A stretch of DNA of 64,000 nucleotides from Spirosoma panaciterrae DSM 21099 (GCF_000374025.1 NZ_KB893179.1:1-64000); one strand, 5' to 3'. Counted from the stretch's first letter, positions 8,243-17,031 are shown. Made by a program: numbers and translations. Notes: generated from the sequence alone by a model not told the origin.

Positions 8243-9163
8243 ATGAAGAATAAAATTCCTTTTGTCGTAAAATCAGTAACAGAGCTTAATCAGTTACTGG
8301 GTTTACCCAAACCCCGGCACCCGTTGATCGTTGTATATCGCTACGACCAGATTACCCGGCGGGATGAAAAATTACTGGATTATTTCTGCCCGCAATTCTA
8401 CAGTATTGCCATCAAAAAGAACTTCAAGGGTAAGGTTCGTTACGGACAGAGTTTTTATGATTTCGATGAAGGGATGATGTCTTTTGTTGGTCCGGGTCAA
8501 TTACTGGCTCATACCGGTGGAGACAATATTCCGGAGGAAGGATTCTGCCTGATGTTTCACCCTGATTTTATTGCCGGACACGTACTGGCGGCCAAAATCA
8601 GGCAGTACAGCTTTTTTTCCTACGAACTGAATGAGGCCCTGCATTTATCGGATGAAGAGCAGGCTTTGGTGGAGACGATCATAGGACAAATCGAAACCGA
8701 ATACCAAAATCCCATAGATACCCTGAGTCAGGATGTCATGATCACCCATATCGAGTTGCTACTGCATTATAGCCAGCGGTTTTACAATCGCCAGTTCATT
8801 ACCAGAAAGCCTGCCAATCACGAGTTGCTGGCTAGAGTAGAGAAGGTATTGAACACTTATTTTTCAGATGAGATGGCACTTCAGGAAGGCTTACCCACGG
8901 TTCAGCATATTGCCGAAGCTTTGCATATTTCGCCTAATTACCTGAGCGATATGCTCCGTATCGCAACCGGAAAAAGTGCTCAGGGACACATTCAGGATAA
9001 AATCATAGAGAAAGCAAAGGAATTACTTTCTACGACTAATTTGTCCATTTCCGAGGTGGCGTACCTGGTCGGCTTTGAACGCCCTCAATCCTTAAATCGC
9101 CTGTTTAAAAAGAAGACGAACCTGACTCCGGTAGCATTCAAGCAGGGATTTCGCTTTAATTAA
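8243..9163 (+). CDS. AraC-family transcriptional regulator (paralogue 1)
   Basis: A 306-residue regulator: an N-terminal sensor region starting with GLPKPRHPLIVVY, then two helix-turn-helix motifs in the last 100 residues (IAEALHISPNYLSDMLR and ISEVAYLVGFERPQSLNRLF). ATG 8243 is preferred over the upstream ATG at 8216, because that one lies in the 3' arm of a hairpin and paralogues begin the same distance before the PKPRHP motif. It is strongly similar to the regulators at 10139 and 13256. It probably controls the flanking reductase genes in response to an unknown ligand. Confidence 0.85.
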   Translation: MKNKIPFVVKSVTELNQLLGLPKPRHPLIVVYRYDQITRRDEKLLDYFCPQFYSIAIKKNFKGKVRYGQSFYDFDEGMMSFVGPGQLLAHTGGDNIPEEGFCLMFHPDFIAGHVLAAKIRQYSFFSYELNEALHLSDEEQALVETIIGQIETEYQNPIDTLSQDVMITHIELLLHYSQRFYNRQFITRKPANHELLARVEKVLNTYFSDEMALQEGLPTVQHIAEALHISPNYLSDMLRIATGKSAQGHIQDKIIEKAKELLSTTNLSISEVAYLVGFERPQSLNRLFKKKTNLTPVAFKQGFRFN

Positions 9164-9309
9164 GAGGGCATTAGCAATTTTTAGTCCGACAAGCCTGCGA
9201 CAACTGACGCCATGCCCGCTTACCTTAAAATGTATAAGCTATTCCTGAAAACCTATAAAAGCGAAACGGTTAATGAGACGACCTTTGCATGGACTAAATA
9301 ACACAAGCT

Positions 9310-10113
9310 ATGGCAAAGACCGTCTTCATTACTGGCGCATCGTCAGGTTTTGGAAAAGAAACCGCAACATTATTTCAACGCAACGGATGGAATGTACTGG
9401 CGACGATGCGTTCGCCGGAAAAAGAAAATGAGCTTAATCAACTGGATAACGTTATGTTGATACCTGTAGACGTAACCGACCAGCAAAGCATCGACCGCGC
9501 GGTACAAAAAGGCATCGACACCTTCAAGACCATCGATGTTTTGATCAACAATGCCGGATATGGGGTAATGGGCGTTTTTGAATCGGCAACGAACAACCAG
9601 ATTCAACAGCAGTATGCCGTCAATGTATTTGGCCTCATGCAGGTTACGCGGGCCGTTTTGCCGGTGATGCGCCAACATAGAGAGGGGGTTATTATCAATA
9701 TTTCTTCCTTTGGCGGCATTACCGCCGGACCGTTTGCCAGCCTGTACAACAGTTCGAAATTTGCCGTAGAAGGATTTTCTGAGGCCTTGTCGCACGAGCT
9801 TGCCTTCCTCAATATTGCCGTCAAACTCATCGAGCCGGGGAGCGTAGCCACCAATTTCAGAAACGGTATGGTGATGATTCAGAATGAGATTACCGACTAC
9901 CAGGCCGAACTGGCTACGTTCATTCCCCGCTATACCAAACGAACCGAACATTTGCCCAAAGCAAGTGCGCAGGAGGTAGCCGAAACGATATACGAAGCCG
10001 CTACAGACGGCAAACTGAAGCTGCGGTATGTGGTCGGGGAGGATGCCCGCTTTTATATTGATTTAAAAACAAAAAACAGCGAAGAACAGTACCTGAAAAC
10101 GATGCGCGGCTAG
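9310..10113 (+). CDS. SDR-family NAD(P)-dependent oxidoreductase
   Basis: A 267-residue classical short-chain dehydrogenase. The cofactor motif TGASSGFG lies at residues 8-15, NNAGYG follows the fourth strand, and the catalytic pair is Y146/K150 (YNSSK) with the upstream Ser in NISSFGG. The C-terminal half resembles the retinol-dehydrogenase-like group that acts on hydrophobic alcohols or ketones, but the substrate is not readable. An AraC gene starts 25 bp downstream, so enzyme and regulator form a pair, as at 14700/15522. A near-consensus -7 box (GACCTTTG) lies about 30 bp upstream. Confidence 0.87.
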   Translation: MAKTVFITGASSGFGKETATLFQRNGWNVLATMRSPEKENELNQLDNVMLIPVDVTDQQSIDRAVQKGIDTFKTIDVLINNAGYGVMGVFESATNNQIQQQYAVNVFGLMQVTRAVLPVMRQHREGVIINISSFGGITAGPFASLYNSSKFAVEGFSEALSHELAFLNIAVKLIEPGSVATNFRNGMVMIQNEITDYQAELATFIPRYTKRTEHLPKASAQEVAETIYEAATDGKLKLRYVVGEDARFYIDLKTKNSEEQYLKTMRG

Positions 10114-10138
10114 TGTCAATACCTATACCCTCTCAGCT

Positions 10139-11053
10139 ATGGAGCGAACGATTATTGATATACGATCCATCACCGAACTGCACCAGTTCTACGGATATGA
10201 AAAGCCAAAGCACCCGCTGGTAAGCATTATCGACCTGTCTAAAACGAAAAAACAAGTGCCGTCGGAGGCCAGTCTATACCGGTTGCATTTTTATTGTGTT
10301 TATTTCAAGACGCTCAAAGGTGCCTTACCCTATGGCCGATCGTATTACGATTTCGATGAAGCTACCTTGCTGTTTACCGCTCCCTATCAGGTAGTGGCCC
10401 CCAGTGCCGATCCCACACCGGAAAAAGGGTGGGGTTTGTTTTTTCATCCCGATGTATTGGCCCGCACTGCGTTAGGCAAAAAAATTAACGAGTATTCGTT
10501 TTTCAACTATGCATCGACGGAAGCATTACATCTCTCAGATGCTGAAAAAGAAGTGCTGGAAGCCTGTATCCGACACATTAAGCTGGAATATACGCGGCCA
10601 ATCGACAAGCATACCCAAACCCTGATCGTGACCAATATTGAACTGTTACTGAATTATTGCGACCGATTTTATGACAGACAATTTTTGACAAGGGCCAACG
10701 TCAACCAGGATATTGTCCAGCAATTTGAGGATTTACTCAACGACTACTTTACCCATGAGTCATTAACCGAAACCGGATTGCCGGACGTAACCTATTTTTC
10801 TGCACAACTGAACCTGTCGCCCTATTATTTATCGGATGTTCTGAATAAATATACCGGAAAGACTACGCAGGAACACATCCATTTAAAACTGGTTGAAAGG
10901 GCAAAACTGCTCCTTTGGAGCACCGATAAATCAATCAGTAGTATAGCCTACGATCTTGGCTTCAATTATCCCTCTCATTTTACCAAACTCTTTAAACGCA
11001 AAACAGGCAAATCGCCTAAAGACTTTCGCCAGGTAAACGGAACGGCTCAGTAA
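10139..11053 (+). CDS. AraC-family transcriptional regulator (paralogue 2)
   Basis: A 304-residue paralogue of the regulators at 8243 and 13256, with the shared EKPKHPLVSI and EALHLSDAEK segments in the sensor half. The C-terminal double helix-turn-helix is intact (FSAQLNLSPYYLSDVLN and ISSIAYDLGFNYPSHFTKLF). It follows the SDR gene by 25 bp on the same strand, which suggests co-transcription and control of that enzyme. It is the most diverged of the three in the sensor region, so it may bind a different ligand. Confidence 0.86.
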   Translation: MERTIIDIRSITELHQFYGYEKPKHPLVSIIDLSKTKKQVPSEASLYRLHFYCVYFKTLKGALPYGRSYYDFDEATLLFTAPYQVVAPSADPTPEKGWGLFFHPDVLARTALGKKINEYSFFNYASTEALHLSDAEKEVLEACIRHIKLEYTRPIDKHTQTLIVTNIELLLNYCDRFYDRQFLTRANVNQDIVQQFEDLLNDYFTHESLTETGLPDVTYFSAQLNLSPYYLSDVLNKYTGKTTQEHIHLKLVERAKLLLWSTDKSISSIAYDLGFNYPSHFTKLFKRKTGKSPKDFRQVNGTAQ

Positions 11054-11136
11054 ACGTACCGGTCAACCCATAGGTCTTTCCTTGTTATTGATTCTATTCC
11101 AGGCCAATACAACCAAAGGCAAGGCTAGCTGTATAT

Positions 11137-11170
11137 GGACACGAACTGTACGTGTCCAAAATTTTTGGAT
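11137..11170. repeat. Degenerate relative of the 31-bp inverted repeat
   Basis: A GGACACG/CGTGTCC hairpin is followed by AAAATTTTTGGAT. The right half resembles the CGTGTCCGGATTTTTAGGAC arm of the repeat at 4629-4701 with several substitutions. It sits in the untranslated lead of the next SDR gene, which argues against starting that gene at ATG 11135. Confidence 0.35.
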
Positions 11171-11245
11171 AAGCTATTCGGAGATATGGATAAGCGCAGG
11201 AAGGGTACAGAGGAGAACTTTGCTGTATCAAAATCAAGATCGGAT

Positions 11246-12088
11246 ATGAATCATCAACAAGTTTGGTTTGTCACCGGGGCATCTAAAGGCCTCGGACTTT
11301 CTTTAGTAAAACGGCTTCTGGCAGAAGGCTATACCGTCGCAGCCACGTCCCGAAATCGTCTGGAATTACAGCAAGCGGTAGGCGCGAATCCTTCATTTTT
11401 GCCACTGGAGACCGATTTAACCAGTGAGTCGTCGGTCGCAACGGCAATCAAAGAAACCATTGACCGGTTTGGTCGTCTGGATGCCGTGGTTAACAATGCC
11501 GGGTATGGCCTGCTGGGGGCATTAGAAGAACTTTCCCTGGAAGCGATCCGGCAGGAATTTGAGATTAACGTGTTTGCCACCATCAATGTCATTCGTCAGG
11601 CGTTACCGCAATTACGTTACCAGCGTTCGGGTCACATTTTTAACATTACCTCTATTGCGGGGTGGCACGGCGATCAGGGAGCAAATGTTTACAACAGTTC
11701 CAAATATGCCGTCGAGGGCCTTAGTGATGCATTGGCAAAGGATTTAAAGCCGCTCAATATCAAGGTCACCGCCGTAGCCCCAGGCCCTTTTCGCACTAAT
11801 TTTCTGGGTACGGGATCGGTTATTTACGCCAAGCCTTCCATTGATGATTACGCCCATATTCATCAGCACAAGGACTGGCTCGACAACAACCTGAATGGGA
11901 AACAGTTGGGAGATCCCGTAAAAGCACCCGATGTCATCCTCCGCTTATTCAACGAAGAGAACCCGCCCGTCCATATCGTTATGGGCAGCGATGGAGTCCG
12001 GGTTGTGACAAACCATCTGACGAATATGCTCGGCGAAATCGAGAAATGGAAATCAGTAAGCATCTCAACCGACCTGGACCATGCGTGA
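11246..12088 (+). CDS. SDR-family oxidoreductase
   Basis: A 280-residue classical SDR with TGASKGLG near the N-terminus, NNAGYG, and the catalytic pair Y149/K153 (YNSSKY). ATG 11246 (MNHQQVWFVTGAS) is chosen because the longer open frame adds 37 non-homologous residues across a degenerate hairpin. The 3' end overlaps the old-yellow-enzyme gene by 8 bp, showing translational coupling in an SDR, OYE, AraC operon. The substrate is unknown. Confidence 0.85.
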   Translation: MNHQQVWFVTGASKGLGLSLVKRLLAEGYTVAATSRNRLELQQAVGANPSFLPLETDLTSESSVATAIKETIDRFGRLDAVVNNAGYGLLGALEELSLEAIRQEFEINVFATINVIRQALPQLRYQRSGHIFNITSIAGWHGDQGANVYNSSKYAVEGLSDALAKDLKPLNIKVTAVAPGPFRTNFLGTGSVIYAKPSIDDYAHIHQHKDWLDNNLNGKQLGDPVKAPDVILRLFNEENPPVHIVMGSDGVRVVTNHLTNMLGEIEKWKSVSISTDLDHA

Positions 12089-13259
12089 TAAACTTAGTTT
12101 ATTCTCCTCATTCGAGTTGGGTGAACTCACCTTGCCGAACCGAATCATTATGCCGCCTATGACCCGGGCAAGGGCCCCCAAGGACATTGCTACGGATGAA
12201 ATGGCGCTCTACTACAGCCAACGGGCTACTGCCGGATTAATTATTGCCGAAGGCTCACCCATTTCCAGTGAAGGGCAAGGGTATTTGTTTAACCCCGGCA
12301 TTTTTACCCCCCAACAAGTCGACGGCTGGAGCCGGGTAACGGATGCCGTCAAACGAGCGGGGGGGCGAATCGTACTACAACTCTGGCACGTTGGCCGGGT
12401 TTCGCATACCTCGATACAACCAAACGGGCAACCACCCGTTAGTTCGACCAATCGGGTAGCTAAAAACGCCAATGCCTTTGGACGGGATGCCACGGGTCAA
12501 ATCAATTTTATTCCGTCGTCAACGCCAAGGGCCCTGACAACCGGAGAAATCAGCCGAGTCATTGGGGATTTTGTGCAGGCTTCCCGGAATGCGATCGATG
12601 CAGGTTTTGATGGTGTTGAGTTGCACGCGGCTAACGGGTATTTATTCGATCAGTTTCTGAATCCCCTTATCAATGACCGAACCGATCGGTATGGGGCCAC
12701 GACAATGGAAGACCGTTTACGGTTTTTACTGGAAACTGTCGATGCCGTTAGCCAGGCGATCGGTCACAGACGGATCGGTGTCAGGCTTTCGCCCTATGGT
12801 ACCTTAAATGACTGTCCTCATTTTGCTGATCTTGACGAAACGTACCGGGCTGTTGGAAAGGCATTGGGCGAACGCAAAATTGCTTATCTTCATGTTATGG
12901 ACCAGTCGGGTTTTTTCACCATGCCCAAAGGGGCTGAATCGACCAGTGCAGCCATTTATCGGTTGCTTCGTAACTGGCGTGAGGATCTGCCCAACACAGC
13001 CATCATTTTTGCAGGTAGCCTGACGAAAGAAAGAGCCGGTGAACTCATCGGTCAGGGGCTGATTGACCTGGCCGGATTCGGGCAGCCGTTTATTGCCAAT
13101 CCAGACCTGGTTGCGCGGTTTCAACACAACTGGCCATTAGCCGTAGCGAATCGAAAAACGTTCTATACAGGTGGGTCTGTTGGCTACATCGACTATCCGA
13201 CGTATGAAGAGGGGCTTTCCGACAAGACAAAAACAGTAACGGATTACCTTAACTCATGA
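12081..13259 (+). CDS. Alkene reductase, old yellow enzyme family
   Basis: A 392-residue FMN-dependent ene-reductase related to NemA/OYE. It reduces activated C=C bonds or nitro groups with NAD(P)H. Visible features are PPMTRARA in the FMN site, QLWHVGR, the substrate-binding H182/N185 with Y187 in HAANGYLFDQFL, NDRTDRYG, and the phosphate-binding AGSL and GFGQPFIANPDL. The gene overlaps its neighbours on both sides (8 bp and 4 bp), so the SDR, this enzyme and the AraC regulator are one translationally coupled unit. An electrophile-detoxification role is inferred. Confidence 0.9.
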   Translation: MRDKLSLFSSFELGELTLPNRIIMPPMTRARAPKDIATDEMALYYSQRATAGLIIAEGSPISSEGQGYLFNPGIFTPQQVDGWSRVTDAVKRAGGRIVLQLWHVGRVSHTSIQPNGQPPVSSTNRVAKNANAFGRDATGQINFIPSSTPRALTTGEISRVIGDFVQASRNAIDAGFDGVELHAANGYLFDQFLNPLINDRTDRYGATTMEDRLRFLLETVDAVSQAIGHRRIGVRLSPYGTLNDCPHFADLDETYRAVGKALGERKIAYLHVMDQSGFFTMPKGAESTSAAIYRLLRNWREDLPNTAIIFAGSLTKERAGELIGQGLIDLAGFGQPFIANPDLVARFQHNWPLAVANRKTFYTGGSVGYIDYPTYEEGLSDKTKTVTDYLNS

Positions 13260-14170
13260 AGCAGCCGAACGCTCCGTATCTTATTAAAACAATTGAGGAA
13301 CATCATGCTCATTTTGGGCTACCCAAGCCTCGTCATCCTTTGGTCAGTGTTTTCCGGTTTGAAGATACCCTGGTACAGGACAGCTTACCGGATAAATATC
13401 TGTTTGATTTCTACTGCATCGCTATCAAGAAAAATTTTGATGGGCACTGCTTATATGGACAACGGTACTATGCCTTTGGGTCGGGTGTGATGACATTTTT
13501 GGGTCCCAACCAGGTGTCTTCCTTCCCCCGGGGCGAGGACGCAGCCCGGGAAGGAATAGGCATCGTATTTCACGCCAGCTTTCTGTTCGGTTATTCGTTA
13601 GCGGCTACCATAAACCAGTACGGCTTTTTTTCCTATGAACTCAACGAGGCGTTACACCTCTCCGAAGACGAGGAGAGTACGGTGGCCAGCATCATGGAGA
13701 AGATTACATCGGAATATAAAGCCAATATCGATCAGTACAGCCAGGATATTATGATCGCCCAGATTGAGCTGCTTTTACAGTATTGCAATCGCTTCTATAA
13801 CCGGCAGTTTATTACCCGTAAACCCGATAATGCGGAAATTCTTATCCGATTAGAAAAGTTACTCGATTCGTATTTTGCCAATGAAGATCAGCTTCAGCTG
13901 GGGTTGCCTACGGTACAGTATGTAGCCCGGGAACTGTCAATTTCAGCCAATTACTTAAGTGATATGTTGCGCAGTTATACGGGGCAGACAACCCAGCAGC
14001 ATATTCATGCCAGGCTGGTTGAAAAGGCGAAGGCACTGCTGTCTACAACCTCCTTGTCGGTCAGCGAGATCGCTTATCAACTGGGTTTTGACTACCCACA
14101 GTCCTTCAATAAATTGTTTAAGAACAAGACGACCATCTCACCATCTGAGTTTCGCCAATCGTTCAATTAA
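13256..14170 (+). CDS. AraC-family transcriptional regulator (paralogue 3)
   Basis: A 304-residue regulator closely related to the one at 8243: GLPKPRHPLVSVF, SYELNEALHLSEDE and RFYNRQFITRKPDN are nearly shared. The two C-terminal helix-turn-helix motifs are intact (VARELSISANYLSDMLR and VSEIAYQLGFDYPQSFNKLF). Its ATG overlaps the stop of the ene-reductase gene by 4 bp, so it is made from the same mRNA and probably autoregulates the operon. Confidence 0.87.
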   Translation: MKQPNAPYLIKTIEEHHAHFGLPKPRHPLVSVFRFEDTLVQDSLPDKYLFDFYCIAIKKNFDGHCLYGQRYYAFGSGVMTFLGPNQVSSFPRGEDAAREGIGIVFHASFLFGYSLAATINQYGFFSYELNEALHLSEDEESTVASIMEKITSEYKANIDQYSQDIMIAQIELLLQYCNRFYNRQFITRKPDNAEILIRLEKLLDSYFANEDQLQLGLPTVQYVARELSISANYLSDMLRSYTGQTTQQHIHARLVEKAKALLSTTSLSVSEIAYQLGFDYPQSFNKLFKNKTTISPSEFRQSFN

Positions 14171-14611
14171 AAGTTCTTCACGCAGCAGCATTACAATAGA
14201 CAATAGCTGGAAGGTAATTTTCCCATAAAGTCAGTCTAAGAAAATCATAGATTCAGTTTACAAATTACTGGTTTTCAAAGTCGTCCTGGTGCTTAGAAAT
14301 CCATTGGCTAAATAGGCAACTTCTGATCCGCTCCTGACAAATCAATTTCCTCAAAAACTTTAACGTGAACATAGTGGTCGTCATAGCTGGCTCGACGAGC
14401 CGTCGCTCCTTATTCGAACCATTGTACTCTTCGGAATGCCAATGGCAATGCTCTTGTTTTTGAAGGGGAAAGTTTATCTCAATAATTGGTAAATCAGCGT
14501 TTAGTGAGATCGGATTCAGAAGGCATAGGTTGATAAACTAAATAAGGATGCCCTTCACGATTAGTCTACCTGGAAGAGGATCCCTCCTAAGTTAGCATAA
14601 AAAACGTACAC

Positions 14612-14649
14612 TGGACTTTTCAGAAAACTAATTTGGACTTTTCAGAAAA
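14612..14649 (+). promoter_or_regulatory. Tandem 16-bp direct repeat, 22-bp period (candidate AraC site)
   Basis: TGGACTTTTCAGAAAA occurs identically at 14612-14627 and 14634-14649. A 22-bp period places both copies on one face of the helix, the usual layout for AraC-family dimers. The second copy ends 21 bp before the -7 box, overlapping the -33 region as expected for an activator contacting RNA polymerase. The AraC protein encoded at 15522 is the obvious candidate ligand. Confidence 0.65.
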
Positions 14650-14670
14650 GCCGTGCGAAAGAGCGTAATC

Positions 14671-14678
14671 TAATTTTG
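14671..14678 (+). promoter_or_regulatory. Bacteroidota -7 box TAATTTTG
   Basis: A perfect TAnnTTTG lies 21 bp before the SDR ATG. No proper -33 TTG is found at 17-21 bp, consistent with an activator-dependent promoter served by the direct repeats just upstream. Confidence 0.6.
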
Positions 14679-14699
14679 CCTCATAAACAAGTAACAACT

Positions 14700-15509
14700 A
14701 TGGCAAAGACAGTTTTAGTTACAGGCGCTTCGGCAGGAATTGGAAAAGCAACGGCTATTTTACTAGCCCAGAACGGCTACACCGTCTATGGGGCTGCACG
14801 CAGAACCGAGAAAATGCAAGATCTCAGCAGTTACGGCATAAAGCCAATTGCGCTGGACGTAACCTCAGAGGAAAGCATCGTTAATTGTGTGCAACAAATT
14901 ACCAAAGAAGCCGGATCGATTGATATTCTGGTCAATAATGCCGGCTTCGGTTCGAGTGGGGCGGTAGAAGATTTACCCATTGACGATGCACGGTATCAGT
15001 TAGACGTTAATTTGTTTGGGGCCATGCGGTTGACTCAACTAGTGCTACCAGCAATGCGGGCCAATAAATGGGGCAAAATTGTGAATATTTCGTCCATAGG
15101 CGGCAAAGTTGCCTTTCCGCTAGCCGGTTGGTATCATGCCAGCAAGTTTGCGCTGGAGGCCTTGAGTGACAGCTTACGTATAGAAGTAAAACAGTTCGGA
15201 ATTGACGTCATTGTTATTGAGCCAGGCGGGATAAAATCAGAGTGGGCCGACATTTCCAATGAAAAAATGACCGCCGTCTCAGGACATACAGCCTACAAAG
15301 ACATGGTGGCCTCCACGCAGAAAGCCACCACGAACCTGGCTCTCCCGGAACCAATCGTTATTGCCGAACTGATCAAAAAAGGTATTGAAGCGAACCGTCC
15401 TAAAACACGATATGTCGGCGGCTATGGCGCAAAACCAATCCTTTTTTTACGGAAAATTTTGCCTGATACTTTGTTTCAAAAGGTAATTTTAAGTCAGACA
15501 AAAGGCTAA
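14700..15509 (+). CDS. SDR-family oxidoreductase
   Basis: A 269-residue classical SDR. It has TGASAGIG near the N-terminus, NNAGFG, Ser in NISSIGG, and the catalytic Y145/K149 in WYHASKF. ATG 14700 (MAKTVLVTGAS) is preferred to the TTG at 14676, because that TTG lies inside the promoter box. The enzyme resembles bacterial SDRs acting on small ketones or alcohols; no substrate can be named. An AraC regulator follows after 12 bp, giving a coupled enzyme-regulator unit. Confidence 0.87.
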   Translation: MAKTVLVTGASAGIGKATAILLAQNGYTVYGAARRTEKMQDLSSYGIKPIALDVTSEESIVNCVQQITKEAGSIDILVNNAGFGSSGAVEDLPIDDARYQLDVNLFGAMRLTQLVLPAMRANKWGKIVNISSIGGKVAFPLAGWYHASKFALEALSDSLRIEVKQFGIDVIVIEPGGIKSEWADISNEKMTAVSGHTAYKDMVASTQKATTNLALPEPIVIAELIKKGIEANRPKTRYVGGYGAKPILFLRKILPDTLFQKVILSQTKG

Positions 15510-15521
15510 TTCCCGAAGGGT

Positions 15522-16373
15522 ATGCAACAGCCATCTCAACAACATATCGTTTTGTACGCCTGTACAAAAGACGAATTTGGGCACGATCCTTTTGTGTCCG
15601 AGCACTGGCTGGTACTGATTGTTTCGGGTAGCTCAGAGCTGTTTTCGCAGCAGGGGACTGTTTCACATCCCGCAGGGACACTGGGCTTGATCCGGAAAAA
15701 TCAGCTGGTGAAAGCAGTGAAGAAAGTTGGTGATGCCCATACGTTTTCTTCTATTAGTATTTGTTTAGATCAAAAAACGCTACAGAAATTCAGCACAGAC
15801 TACGGTGTTGTGTCAGACAGTCCGTACGTCGGCGAATCGAATGTGATCATGGACGTAGATCCGGTTATGAAATGCTACTTCGATTCGCTGATGCCGTATT
15901 TCGCGCAGCCCGAAAAACTGACCCCAACCCTTGCACACATAAAAACAATGGAGGTCATTGCGTTATTGTTGCGCAACACTTCGCTGAAAAACTTTTTGTT
16001 CGATTTCAGCGAACCACGTAAACTGGATCTGGAAGCGTATATGAATCGGCATTTTTCATATAACGTACCCCTTGCCCAATTTGCGAAACTGACAGGCCGG
16101 AGTCTTTCGGGATTTAAACGCGACTTTGCGGTCATCTTTCAGTCAACCCCTGAGCGATGGCTACAAAAAAGGAAACTGGAAATGGCCTATTTCCTCATTG
16201 CACAGAAAAAGAGAAAACCATCAGAGGTTTATTTAGAAACGGGCTTTGAAAATCTTTCTCATTTTTCCGTAGCGTTCAAAAAAGAGTATGGTATAAACCC
16301 CTCCGAATTGTTACGCCACCCCAGCGACATTACCCCGCCGGGTAACGGTTCATTCACTGCTCAGCCCGCCTAG
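15522..16373 (+). CDS. AraC-family transcriptional regulator
   Basis: A 283-residue regulator from a different subfamily than the three paralogues upstream. The N-terminal half is a cupin-like sensor (SEHWLVLIVSGSSELFSQQG, cut here to its start); the C-terminal half has two helix-turn-helix motifs, LAQFAKLTGRSLSGFKRDF and PSEVYLETGFENLSHFSVAF, ending with YGINPSELL. It lies 12 bp after the SDR gene and is probably co-transcribed with it. The tandem 16-bp repeats before the SDR gene are its likely operator. A proline-rich tail ends the protein. Confidence 0.86.
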   Translation: MQQPSQQHIVLYACTKDEFGHDPFVSEHWLVLIVSGSSELFSQQGTVSHPAGTLGLIRKNQLVKAVKKVGDAHTFSSISICLDQKTLQKFSTDYGVVSDSPYVGESNVIMDVDPVMKCYFDSLMPYFAQPEKLTPTLAHIKTMEVIALLLRNTSLKNFLFDFSEPRKLDLEAYMNRHFSYNVPLAQFAKLTGRSLSGFKRDFAVIFQSTPERWLQKRKLEMAYFLIAQKKRKPSEVYLETGFENLSHFSVAFKKEYGINPSELLRHPSDITPPGNGSFTAQPA

Positions 16374-16392
16374 GCAGCTCAGCAACACTCCT

Positions 16393-16722
16393 TTATAAAT
16401 CGGAACATTTCCCGTCGGTCTTGGAGAAGATGCTGACCGCCGGGTTATATCGCGTGGCTTCGGCCATCCGATCCATTTGAGCTTCTCGAAGTTCTCGCTG
16501 CAACCTACGAATCTGCTGCTGCTCGTCAGTCAGTGTTGAATTGAGGAGTAGGTTTTGGTCAGTTTTTTTGTGGCGCTGTCTCCATTTGCTGATTCGTCCT
16601 GGATCGACGCCCAATTCGCGGGCTGCCTCTTGAATTGATCCTTTGGCGTAAGACAATTCGACAGCCATCTCTCGGAATGCTTCATCAAACGCACACGGTC
16701 CGCCGAGCGGTCGTTTAACCAT
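16393..16722 (-). pseudogene. IS3-family orfA remnant without orfB
   Basis: A 109-residue DNA-binding subunit of an IS3-type transposase: a helix-turn-helix around SIQEAARELGVDPGRISKWRQ, then a leucine-zipper-like helix and the family ending AVSIFSKTDGK. The usual -RDILKKA- before that ending is replaced by DRMAEATRYNP, which looks like local sequence scrambling. OrfB, with the DDE domain, should follow downstream on this strand, but the AraC gene ends only 20 bp away. It is therefore a truncated, non-autonomous relic. Confidence 0.75.
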
Positions 16723-16950
16723 GGTTGAATTGAAGTTTATACCTCAAATCTGCCAAAAAAAGTCTCCAGTCAAATGTAGCAACTCCAATCCTCAAAATGA
16801 GATGGCTATGTGTATTGATTAAGGCAAACGATGATTTAATCCGGTCGGCTAGTCATGCAGACCTAACCTAAGTGACGAATTTGATGGGCCGCCACTACAG
16901 TCCGTTTTTTAGATTTACCCACTTTTCCGATTATCCTTATATTAAAAAAT
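16723..16950. other. Gap before the acyl-CoA dehydrogenase operators
   Basis: No gene, repeat or clear insertion-sequence end was found here. The 5' end of the IS3 relic should lie within it but could not be placed. Confidence 0.35.
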
Positions 16951-16951
16951 C

Positions 16952-17016
16952 AATAGTATGCTTGCATACTATTTTTGAAATAGTTTTATTTGTTACGAAA
17001 TAGTATGCAAGCATAA
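16952..17016 (+). promoter_or_regulatory. Two copies of a TATGC palindrome upstream of acyl-CoA dehydrogenase
   Basis: Site 1 is AATAGTATGC-TT-GCATACTATT (16952-16973), a 10-bp-arm palindrome. Site 2, about 17000-17014, carries ATAGTATGCAAGCATA, the reverse complement of the same core with one weaker half. They lie 60 and 18 bp before the ATG. The layout fits paired operators for a dimeric repressor, such as a TetR-type fatty-acid regulator; the regulator itself is not in the window. Confidence 0.6.
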
Positions 17017-17031
17017 CAAAATTCCTGACAC

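Larger units (their letters stand above)
14171..14699. other. Intergenic region with regulatory end only
   Basis: About 440 bp after the AraC gene show no convincing reading frame or repeat. The last 90 bp carry the direct repeats and promoter box described separately. Confidence 0.5.

Noticed and set aside
9233-9259. TATAAG and TATAAA 21 bp apart before the SDR at 9310
   Set aside because: The spacing fits an AraC site, but the identity is only five to six bases in AT-rich DNA.
9370-9951. 193-codon minus-strand open frame
   Set aside because: It lies wholly antisense to a clear SDR gene with intact catalytic motifs and shows no domain-like features.
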